Source of the DNA: Lachnospiraceae bacterium
Lineage (GTDB): Bacteria > Bacillota > Clostridia > Lachnospirales > Lachnospiraceae
Length of the DNA: 64,000 nucleotides
Reading direction: 5' to 3'
Assembly (NCBI GenBank): GCA_017474455.1
Contig: JAFVHP010000033.1
Span: forward strand, 1 to 64,000
The notes below the pieces were generated by a model. It searched no databases, was not told the DNA's origin, and worked only from the letters and a program-made list of their open reading frames with translations. The position numbers and the translations under genes were made by a program. Shown one piece after another: positions 16,317-23,616 of the stretch (position 1 is the first letter of the stretch; every line of letters starts with the position of its first letter).

Positions 16317-17261
16317 ATGGCCAGTGTCAGATTAAGTGAAGTAGTTGAAAAAATGCATCTGAAAAACCTTACGCCGGGGATCGACCTGAACGAGATCCGG
16401 ATCAGGCAGCAGGACATCAACCGTCCGGCGCTCCAGCTGGCCGGGTATCTGGAGCACTTTGAAGCCAGCCGGATACAGATCGTCGGCTATGTTGAACATT
16501 CCTATATGCAGAGCATGGGGAAAGCCCGCAAGGAGGAGATATATAACAAGATCCTTTCCATGGATATCCCCTGCGTGGTCTTCTGCAGGGAACTGATGCC
16601 GGACGAGATCTTTCTTGAAACGGCGGCCAGGAATAATGTCGCGGTCCTTGTCACCAAAGTGTCGACCAGCGCATTCATGGCTGAAACGATCCGTTTCCTG
16701 AATGAAAGACTGGCGCCCAGCATTTCCATCCACGGCGTTCTGGTGGATGTATACGGGGAAGGCGTCCTGATCATCGGGGAAAGCGGCATCGGTAAATCCG
16801 AGACGGCGCTTGAACTGATCAAAAGGGGACACCGGCTGGTTTCGGATGACGTTGTCGAGATCAGGAAACTGAGCGACGATACGCTTGTCGGGACAGCGCC
16901 TGACATAACGAAATACTTTATCGAGCTCCGCGGCATCGGCATTATCGACGTCAAAGCCCTGTTCGGCGTATCCAGTGTGCGTGACGAAGCCGGCATCGAC
17001 CTCGTGATCCAGCTGGAAGACTGGAGCAAGGACAAGGAGTACGACAGGCTCGGCCTGGAAGAAGAATATACGGAATATCTGGGGAACAAGGTGGTCTGCC
17101 ATACCATACCGATCCGTCCGGGGCGGAATCTGGCCCTGATCTGCGAATCGGCAGCCGTTAACCACAGGCAGAAGAAGATGGGTTATAACGCCGCGCAGGA
17201 GCTTTACAAGCGCGTCCAGGATTCCCTCGCAAGGAAGCGGAACCTGGATGACGAGGATTGA
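16317..17261 (+). CDS. hprK: HPr kinase/phosphorylase
   Basis: A 314-residue bifunctional enzyme that phosphorylates HPr and Crh on Ser46 and removes the phosphate, so linking glycolytic flux to catabolite repression. The N-terminal domain has the family sequence IRIRQQDINRPALQLAGY. The kinase domain has Walker A GESGIGKSETALEL and the capping-region sequences LVSDDVVEI and LRGIGIIDVKALFG. ATG 16317 is preferred: the upstream ATG at 16299 lacks a ribosome site, while GAGGG precedes 16317 by about 11 bases. It heads an operon with murB, rapZ, whiA and a Crh-like HPr, the likely substrate. Confidence 0.96.
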   Translation: MASVRLSEVVEKMHLKNLTPGIDLNEIRIRQQDINRPALQLAGYLEHFEASRIQIVGYVEHSYMQSMGKARKEEIYNKILSMDIPCVVFCRELMPDEIFLETAARNNVAVLVTKVSTSAFMAETIRFLNERLAPSISIHGVLVDVYGEGVLIIGESGIGKSETALELIKRGHRLVSDDVVEIRKLSDDTLVGTAPDITKYFIELRGIGIIDVKALFGVSSVRDEAGIDLVIQLEDWSKDKEYDRLGLEEEYTEYLGNKVVCHTIPIRPGRNLALICESAAVNHRQKKMGYNAAQELYKRVQDSLARKRNLDDED

Positions 17262-17267
17262 CGGGCA

Positions 17268-18329
17268 ATGGCGGATATGAAAATATCGGAAGACAGGGAA
17301 CTGATTTCGGCGGTCAGCGCTGTGCTCGGCTGTCCGGGAAACGGCGAAGGAGACGGCTCAGGGACCGCAGGATCCGGGAGGATCAGGCTTCTGGAGCCGT
17401 TGTCGGCGCACACCACCTTTAAGTGCGGCGGGCCTGCGCAGCTTTTCATCGAAGCGGGAAACGACGATGAACTGGCCGGGCTGCTGCGTCTTTTTAAGGA
17501 AAGGAACGTCCCGTATTTCATCCTGGGCAGGGGGAGCAACCTGCTTGTCTCGGATGACGGGTTTAACGGCGCGGTCGTCTGCCTCGGCGGCGCGTATTCG
17601 ACGATAGGGATCTGCAGCGGATCATCTGAAAACTGCAGCGGTGAATACAGCAGCAGTGAAAGCGGCCCGGACGGGGAGAAGACCGGCGGGACCGTTGTGG
17701 AAGCCGGCGCCGGTGCGTCTCTTGCCGCATTGAGCGGCTTTGCGCGGGACCACAGCCTGGACGGCCTTGCGTTTGCCTGCGGCATTCCGGGCTCTGTCGG
17801 CGGCGGGATCATCATGAATGCGGGCGCCTACGGCGGTGAACTGAAGGATGTCGTCCTTTCCGTGGATGTGATGGATCCTGTGAGCATTGAGATCTTTACT
17901 GTGCCGGCTCCGGAAATGGAATTCGGGTACAGGACGAGCCGGGCGAAAAAGGAAGGGTTTATCGTGCTGAGGGCCCGGTTCGGGCTGGCGAAAGGCGACA
18001 GGGAGGCGATCGCCGCAAAGATGGAGGATCTGCTTCTGCAGAGAAGGCAGAAACAGCCGCTGGAATACCCCAGTGCCGGCAGTACTTTCAAGCGCCCGGA
18101 AGGATACTTTGCGGGCAAACTGATCCAGGACGCGGGACTGAAAGGCTTTTCAGTCGGAGGCGCACAGGTTTCCGAAAAGCACAGCGGCTTTGTGATCAAC
18201 CGCGGTGGGGCGTCAGCCGCCGACGTGGCAGAACTGATCGAAACGGTGCGCAGGAAGGTATATGAAGACAGCGGTGTGATGCTTGAGCGGGAAGTCATAT
18301 ACCTGGGATTCGACGATACAGATAAATAG
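17268..18329 (+). CDS. murB: UDP-N-acetylmuramate dehydrogenase
   Basis: A 353-residue FAD enzyme that reduces UDP-GlcNAc-enolpyruvate to UDP-MurNAc in wall synthesis. Seen: the FAD-binding segment GRGSNLLVSDDGFNG, GIPGSVGGGIIMNAGAYGGE, the type II-like AGSTFKRPEG stretch with the catalytic serine region, and HSGFVINRGGASAADV near the end. A Ser/Gly-rich insertion (about 116-141) and a Gly-rich N-terminal loop (about 23-38) are absent from standard MurB and look like surface-loop expansions. It starts six bases after hprK. Confidence 0.95.
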   Translation: MADMKISEDRELISAVSAVLGCPGNGEGDGSGTAGSGRIRLLEPLSAHTTFKCGGPAQLFIEAGNDDELAGLLRLFKERNVPYFILGRGSNLLVSDDGFNGAVVCLGGAYSTIGICSGSSENCSGEYSSSESGPDGEKTGGTVVEAGAGASLAALSGFARDHSLDGLAFACGIPGSVGGGIIMNAGAYGGELKDVVLSVDVMDPVSIEIFTVPAPEMEFGYRTSRAKKEGFIVLRARFGLAKGDREAIAAKMEDLLLQRRQKQPLEYPSAGSTFKRPEGYFAGKLIQDAGLKGFSVGGAQVSEKHSGFVINRGGASAADVAELIETVRRKVYEDSGVMLEREVIYLGFDDTDK

Positions 18330-18350
18330 GAACAGGGGAAATCAGTATAT

Positions 18351-19205
18351 ATGCGTTTCGTTGTCGTTACGGGGATGAGCGGCGGAGGCAAGGCCACCGC
18401 CGTCAATATGCTGGAAGATGAAGGCTTCTACTGCGTGGACAATCTTCCGGTACGTCTGGTCGATAAATTCATGGAGCTTGTCTTCCGGCCGGGAAGCGAG
18501 ATCGAAAAGGTCGTGCTCGGCCTGGACGTGCGTGCCGACAGGTCTTTCGACAACGTGGAAGAGGTGCTGGCAACACTGCGCGACAGAGGCTATGATTACG
18601 AGATCCTTTTCATGGATGCTTCGGACGAGGTCCTTGTCAAACGCTATAAGGAAACGCGGCGGGCCCATCCCATGGCCCCCGACGGCAGGGTGCAGGACGG
18701 TATTGCCAGAGAGCGGGAGATCCTCAGGAATATCAAAGCCAAGGCGGATTATGTGATCGATACTTCGCATCTTCTGACCCGGGACCTGAAGCAGGAGCTG
18801 GTCAGGATCTTCGTCGACGACGCGCATTATAATTCGCTGATGATCAACGTGATGTCGTTCGGTTTCAAGAACGGGATCCCCACTGACGCGGATCTTGTTT
18901 TTGACGTTCGGTTTCTGCCGAACCCCTATTATATTGAAGAACTGAAGGAATATACGGGCTTGGACGAGCCTGTGCATTCCTATGTCATGGGATTTCCGCA
19001 GACTGCGGAGTTCCTGGACAGGCTGGAAGATATGCTTTCTTTCCTTATCCCTTATTATGTGAGCGAAGGAAAGAACCAGCTGGTCATCGCGGTCGGCTGT
19101 ACCGGCGGGCATCACAGGAGCGTGACGATCGCCATGGAGATCTATGACCGCCTGAAGGGAAAGGGAGACTACGGGATCCAGCTTATTCACAGGGATATAC
19201 ACTGA
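18351..19205 (+). CDS. rapZ: RNase adapter / nucleotide-binding protein RapZ (YvcJ)
   Basis: A 284-residue protein of the RapZ/YvcJ family: an N-terminal P-loop domain and a C-terminal domain ending in IAVGCTGGHHRSVTIAMEIY. In enterobacteria it controls GlmZ/glucosamine-6-phosphate; in Firmicutes it binds nucleotides and its role is less clear. The P-loop reads GMSGGGKA, with Ala in place of the Ser/Thr that normally follows the Lys, and a Thr one place later. The other hallmarks (CVDNLPVRL, FDVRFLPNPYY, FLIPYY) are intact. In Bacillus yvcK lies between this gene and whiA; here whiA starts two bases after the stop. Confidence 0.94.
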   Translation: MRFVVVTGMSGGGKATAVNMLEDEGFYCVDNLPVRLVDKFMELVFRPGSEIEKVVLGLDVRADRSFDNVEEVLATLRDRGYDYEILFMDASDEVLVKRYKETRRAHPMAPDGRVQDGIAREREILRNIKAKADYVIDTSHLLTRDLKQELVRIFVDDAHYNSLMINVMSFGFKNGIPTDADLVFDVRFLPNPYYIEELKEYTGLDEPVHSYVMGFPQTAEFLDRLEDMLSFLIPYYVSEGKNQLVIAVGCTGGHHRSVTIAMEIYDRLKGKGDYGIQLIHRDIH

Positions 19206-19207
19206 CT

Positions 19208-20125
19208 ATGTCTTTTTCATCGAGAGCTAAGGAAGAGATCGCGGGCATCGTCCCGCAGGCCAGACACTGCCGCGAAGCCGCCCTCTGCGCTGTTATGGAA
19301 TGCGCGGGCGGATTTCTTTACGAAGGATCCGACGCGTCCTCGGATACAAAGCCTTCGGGGATACGGCTGGATTCCGATAATCATTTAGTTCAGGGAAAGT
19401 TCTTTACAATACTTCAAAAAGCAACTAATATATGTTTTACGTGGCAATTTCAGGGAGTAAAGGGTGAAATAACTGACAATGACGCCGACGGCGCAGGTAT
19501 TGCGGCTGTTTATGAGATTTGTCAGAAAACCGACAGACTCCTTGAGCAGCGGGAGTGCTGCAGAAGGGCATGGCTGCGGGAAGTCTTCTTGTGTACCGGT
19601 TCCGTTACCGATCCGGCGAGGGAATACCACATGGAGTTCGCCTGCGGAAAAGGCAGCCTGGCCGACAGGCTGATCAGGGTCCTTTCTGTTCTCGGCATTC
19701 CGGCAAAAGAAATGAGGCGGAAGAACAACCGCGTCGTGTATATCAAGGACTCGGCCGCTATCGGCGACGTACTTTCGCTGACCGGCGCACATACATGTTA
19801 CCTGGAACTGGAAAACGCGCTTATCTTAAAGGATATGCGCAATTCCATCAACAGAAGGGTAAACTTTGAAACGGCGAATATCGTCAAAGCTGTCGGTGCT
19901 GCCCAGCGGCAGATAGATGACATCCGCCTTTTGGAAAAAAGAGGAGTCCTGAAAACACTTCCCGAGACACTGCAGCAGATAGCGAGCGTCCGCCTGCAGT
20001 ATCCGGATGCAACCTTGAAAGAACTGGGAGCAAGCCTTAACCCGCCGGTAGGGAAATCCGGCGTCAACCACCGACTGCGCAGACTGCAGGAACTCGCGGC
20101 GCAGTCCGATGATTTGGGAGGATGA
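19208..20125 (+). CDS. whiA: Sporulation/cell-division regulator WhiA
   Basis: A 305-residue DNA-binding protein with the WhiA layout: an N-terminal LAGLIDADG-like domain starting SFSSRAKEEIA and a C-terminal helix-turn-helix with ETLQQIASVRLQYPDATLKE and SKSGVNHRLRRL-type sequence (here GKSGVNHRLRRL). In Actinobacteria it drives sporulation septation; in Bacillus it affects division and chromosome segregation. It lies in the conserved hprK-murB-rapZ-whiA-HPr string and overlaps the region holding the next gene's ribosome site. Confidence 0.95.
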   Translation: MSFSSRAKEEIAGIVPQARHCREAALCAVMECAGGFLYEGSDASSDTKPSGIRLDSDNHLVQGKFFTILQKATNICFTWQFQGVKGEITDNDADGAGIAAVYEICQKTDRLLEQRECCRRAWLREVFLCTGSVTDPAREYHMEFACGKGSLADRLIRVLSVLGIPAKEMRRKNNRVVYIKDSAAIGDVLSLTGAHTCYLELENALILKDMRNSINRRVNFETANIVKAVGAAQRQIDDIRLLEKRGVLKTLPETLQQIASVRLQYPDATLKELGASLNPPVGKSGVNHRLRRLQELAAQSDDLGG

Positions 20126-20127
20126 TT

Positions 20128-20382
20128 ATGACAAAAAAATCTATGAAGATCGATCTGCCCGGAGGCCTGGAAGCCAGATCAACTGCAGAACTGGTCCAGC
20201 TGGCTGTAAAGTACGACAGCCGTATCTACATTGAATCCGGCACGAAAAAGGTCAATGCCAAGAGTATTATGGGCATGATGTCTCTTGAGCTCGAAAGAGG
20301 CGCGGAGATCAACGTTTACGCCGACGGTGATGATGAAACACAGGCGATCGAGGAAATGGATCAGTTCCTTCTGGGAGCATAA
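20128..20382 (+). CDS. Crh-like HPr family protein without the active histidine
   Basis: An 84-residue HPr fold. Where PTS HPr has the phosphoacceptor in G-I-H-A-R-P, this protein has GGLEARST, so His15 is Glu. The Ser46 site recognised by HPr kinase is kept (NAKSIMGMMSL, nearly identical to Bacillus Crh, which has Gln at position 15). It cannot carry PTS phosphate but could be serine-phosphorylated by the HprK of the same operon and act as a CcpA cofactor. The start is ATG 20128, six bases after GGGAGG; ATG 20122 touches the ribosome site. It is the last gene of the operon, followed by a strong terminator. Confidence 0.88.
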   Translation: MTKKSMKIDLPGGLEARSTAELVQLAVKYDSRIYIESGTKKVNAKSIMGMMSLELERGAEINVYADGDDETQAIEEMDQFLLGA

Positions 20383-20423
20383 GAGTGGATGACTGCATCA
20401 TTCACCCGATGCAAAAGAACAAT

Positions 20424-20462
20424 AAAACAGCGTCCCGTATGACACCGGGACGCTGTTTTTCT
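20424..20462 (+). terminator. Intrinsic terminator of the hprK-crh operon
   Basis: A 14-bp stem, AAAACAGCGTCCCG paired with CGGGACGCTGTTTT, followed by T and C. Confidence 0.9.
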
Positions 20463-20602
20463 TCAAAGGGAGGATGCCAAGTGCTGCATCACCTGGCATT
20501 GATTATGAAAAAGTTTACTTTTGACACTATCAGTGTAAAGCGTAAATGTATACACAATATGATGGCATATTGAAGTTTTATTAAATAAAATGTGAACCGT
20601 AT

Positions 20603-21538
20603 ATGAACAGAACACCAGTAAATACGGGCCTTGAGAAGGTTTTCTTCATATATGAAGACGCGTCTGACACAGCTGTTCAGAAAGAGATCAGCCTGGCCGT
20701 TGGGAATCTTGAACATGACGGCGTGAAGGCAGAAGGCATTGCGGCGGAAAAGTTCATGCCGGACCCCGGGGCGCTCAAACTGCCGGAAAATGGCGGTTCC
20801 ATGCTGTTTATCACGGACAGTCCCCTCCTATTTAAATATCTTCTCAAAGCGGGCATGCCTGCGGCAGCCTGGGTGCATGAAAAGCCGCGGGAGGAGCCTG
20901 CCGGCCGCGGGGAGGACTTTGCCGGCGCCGCTTACCTTGTGGAAGAGCCCAGATATATCGATACGGATTCTTTCATAAAGATCTACGAAAGGCTTAAAGG
21001 CCTTCCCTGGACGATACTCGAAACTAAGCGGTGCATCGTGCGGGAGCTGGAAGAAGCCGATGCGCCGGACGTGCTCGCCCTTTATGACGAGGCAGCCCTT
21101 GGTTTTGTGGAAAGTCCCGCGCGGAACGCGGATGAAGAGGCCGGGATCCTTGCGGCATACAGGCAAAAAGTGTACGGTTTCTTCGGATACGGGACGTGGG
21201 CCGTTATCGAAAAAGACAGCGGACGGCTGATCGGCAGGGCCGGATTTGAGCCTTTTGAACGAAAGAACGGATCGATGTCGTTCGGGTATATCTTCCATCC
21301 GGACTTCAGGGGAAAGGGATATGCCGGAGAAGTCTGCGCAGCCCTTGTGGAATACGGTTTTGAAATACTCGGCTTTACCGCCGTGGAAGCGGATACAGAC
21401 CAGGGAAATACAGCTTCCGCAAAGCTCCTGCAAAGGCTCGGGTTCGTCCCGGTGAACGGCCGCGATAAAACGGACACAGATAATGAGGATGCGGGCAATG
21501 TCCTGACATTCCGGCGAGAAAGACCAGAAAAGGAGTAA
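20603..21538 (+). CDS. GNAT acetyltransferase with an N-terminal accessory domain
   Basis: A 311-residue two-part protein. Residues 1-125 form an alpha/beta domain with a HAD-like feel (MLFITDSPLLFKYLLKAGM, then a short variable stretch ending AAYLVEEP), but I see no complete HAD catalytic set. Residues 130-311 are a RimJ/RimL-type GNAT domain with CIVRELEEADAPDVLALYD, the acetyl-CoA loop HPDFRGKGYAGEVC and NTASAKLLQRLGF. This fusion is common in Lachnospiraceae without a known substrate. It ends two bases before the aminotransferase start, so they are probably co-transcribed. The ribosome site is weak. Confidence 0.8.
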   Translation: MNRTPVNTGLEKVFFIYEDASDTAVQKEISLAVGNLEHDGVKAEGIAAEKFMPDPGALKLPENGGSMLFITDSPLLFKYLLKAGMPAAAWVHEKPREEPAGRGEDFAGAAYLVEEPRYIDTDSFIKIYERLKGLPWTILETKRCIVRELEEADAPDVLALYDEAALGFVESPARNADEEAGILAAYRQKVYGFFGYGTWAVIEKDSGRLIGRAGFEPFERKNGSMSFGYIFHPDFRGKGYAGEVCAALVEYGFEILGFTAVEADTDQGNTASAKLLQRLGFVPVNGRDKTDTDNEDAGNVLTFRRERPEKE

Positions 21539-21540
21539 AT

Positions 21541-22728
21541 ATGATCAATCAGCACTATCTTGACATGCTTTCCAACAAGTCAGTCATCCGTGAACTCTCA
21601 GAGTATGCCACAGCGAGGGGAAAAGAGATCGGATATGAAAATGTATTCGATTTCAGCCTCGGGAACCCTTCTGTCCCGACGCCCGAAGCCTTTACCCTGG
21701 ATTCTGTCAGACTGCTGAATGAAATGGAGCCGGTAGCCCTCCACGGCTACAGCCCCAGCCTGGGTATCCCGGAAGTAAAGCAGGACGTAGCCGATTCATT
21801 GAACAGAAGGTTCGGAATGGACTATAAGGCGGGGCACATATTCCCTGCCGCGGGCGCGGCCGGCGCCATCGCCCATGCCCTGCGCGCGGTGACCGTTCCG
21901 GGTGACGAAGTACTCGTCTTTGCACCTTTCTTCCCCGAATATGTTCCTTATATCAACGATACAGGCGCCAGGATCAAGGTGGTGCCCGCCAGGTTCGAGG
22001 ATTTCCAGATCAACTTTGAAAAGGCGGAAGAAATGCTGACCGAAAACGTGGCGGCAGTCCTCATCAATACGCCCAACAACCCTTCCGGCGTCGTTTATTC
22101 CGATGAGACGTTAAAACAGCTCGCGGACCTTCTGGAGAGGAAATCCGCGCAGTACGGCCACAATATTTTCCTGATCTCCGACGAACCCTACAGGGAGATC
22201 GCTTTTGACGGCAAAACAGTACCGTACACAGCGCACTATTATCCGCATACGCTGACCTGCTACTCCTTCTCCAAGAGCCTGTCCATTCCCGGGGAACGCA
22301 TCGGCTACATCGCGGTCAATCCTGCCTGCGAACATGCGGACGATCTGGTCGCGATGTTCGGGCAGATCTCCAGAGGCATCGGGCATAACTGTCCGTCGGC
22401 CCTCATCATGCGGGCTATGGCGGACACGGTGGACCTGACTTCTGACCTTTCCGTTTATGAAACCAATATGAACCTGCTGTACGACAAATTTAAGAGCCTC
22501 GGCTTTACCGTACAGCGTCCGGGCGGGACATTCTATATTTTCCCGAAGGCTCTGGAAGAGGACGCGGTGGCCTTCTGCAAAAAGGCGCTGAAATACGATC
22601 TCATCCTTGTGCCCGCGGACGGATTCGGCGCGCCCGGCTACTTTAGGATCGCCTACTGCATAGATACGGAAAAAGTGGAGAGATCCCTGCCCGTGTTCGA
22701 ACGCTTTGTAAATGAGGAATACAGATAA
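21541..22728 (+). CDS. Pyridoxal-phosphate aminotransferase, class I/II (aspartate aminotransferase-like)
   Basis: A 395-residue fold-type I aminotransferase. LINTPNNPSGVVYSD holds the substrate-recognition Asn-Pro stretch, ISDEPYREI the PLP-ring Asp/Tyr, and SFSKSLSIPGERIGY the PLP Lys and phosphate-binding Arg. The N-terminus (YLDMLSNKSVIRELSEYA) and DFSLGNPSVP match a branch common in Clostridia annotated as aspartate or general amino acid aminotransferase. AAAAGGAG precedes ATG. uppP begins two bases after the stop. The amino donor is not settled by sequence. Confidence 0.88.
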   Translation: MINQHYLDMLSNKSVIRELSEYATARGKEIGYENVFDFSLGNPSVPTPEAFTLDSVRLLNEMEPVALHGYSPSLGIPEVKQDVADSLNRRFGMDYKAGHIFPAAGAAGAIAHALRAVTVPGDEVLVFAPFFPEYVPYINDTGARIKVVPARFEDFQINFEKAEEMLTENVAAVLINTPNNPSGVVYSDETLKQLADLLERKSAQYGHNIFLISDEPYREIAFDGKTVPYTAHYYPHTLTCYSFSKSLSIPGERIGYIAVNPACEHADDLVAMFGQISRGIGHNCPSALIMRAMADTVDLTSDLSVYETNMNLLYDKFKSLGFTVQRPGGTFYIFPKALEEDAVAFCKKALKYDLILVPADGFGAPGYFRIAYCIDTEKVERSLPVFERFVNEEYR

Positions 22729-22729
22729 A

Positions 22730-23566
22730 ATGATACTTGAGATCATAAAAGCCGTCATTTACGGCATAGTAGAAGGGATCACCGAATGGCTCCCGGTCAG
22801 CAGTACGGGCCATATGATACTGCTTGGCGAACTGGTAAAGCCAAATGTATCGGAAGAATTCATGGACCTGTTCATGGTCGTGATCCAGCTGGGGGCCATC
22901 ATCGCGGTGATCCTTACCATGTGGAGGCGCATATGGCCTTTCGGGGCCGGCAGGAGGGACGGGGGTCCTTTCCATATTAAAATGGAGACGCTAAGGCTCT
23001 GGGGCCTGGTGCTGATATCCTGCGTTCCCGCCGCCGTGATCGGCATTCTTTTCGATGATTTTCTGGACGCGCACCTGCAGAACTGGATCTGCGTTTCGAT
23101 CATGCTGATCGTGGTCGGCCTGCTCTTTATCGTGGTGGAAAGCCTGATCAGGGGAAAAGAACCCTCCGTGAACAGCCTGTATGAACTGACGGTAAGGGAT
23201 GCGCTGATCATCGGCCTCTGCCAGGTCGTCGCGGCCGTGCTGCCGGGGACGTCCCGTTCGGGCGCGACCATCATCGGCGCCCTTCTTCTGGGCATTGCCA
23301 GGACTGTGGCGGTGGAATATACATTTATACTGGCGATCCCGGTCATGGCAGGCGCCAGCCTGCTGAAGATCCTGAAATTCGAAGGACAGATCGCCTCGTC
23401 GGAGATCGCCTTCCTGGCAGTGGGAATGATCACGGCCTTCGCGGTCTCCATGCTAGTGATCCAAGGGATCCTGCAGTATATCCGGACCCATGACTTTAAG
23501 ATCTTCGGCTGGTACAGGATCGTTCTCGGTGTGATCGTGATCTTTTTCTTCGGTATCTTCAGGTAA
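22730..23566 (+). CDS. uppP: Undecaprenyl-diphosphatase (BacA family)
   Basis: A 278-residue integral membrane enzyme that recycles undecaprenyl pyrophosphate to the monophosphate carrier used for wall synthesis; family members give bacitracin tolerance. Motif 1 is GIVEGITEWLPVSSTGHMIL (catalytic Glu and Ser/Thr) and motif 2 is LPGTSRSGATI with its Arg. About eight hydrophobic segments are present, normal for BacA. ATG 22730 gives the family's usual start (MILEIIKAVIYG); an upstream ATG at 22712 would overlap the aminotransferase gene and adds a non-conserved leader. Confidence 0.95.
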   Translation: MILEIIKAVIYGIVEGITEWLPVSSTGHMILLGELVKPNVSEEFMDLFMVVIQLGAIIAVILTMWRRIWPFGAGRRDGGPFHIKMETLRLWGLVLISCVPAAVIGILFDDFLDAHLQNWICVSIMLIVVGLLFIVVESLIRGKEPSVNSLYELTVRDALIIGLCQVVAAVLPGTSRSGATIIGALLLGIARTVAVEYTFILAIPVMAGASLLKILKFEGQIASSEIAFLAVGMITAFAVSMLVIQGILQYIRTHDFKIFGWYRIVLGVIVIFFFGIFR

Positions 23567-23616
23567 GGACGAACGGCCGCTTTACACATTGCTGCTGATA
23601 CCATGTGAACGGAATT

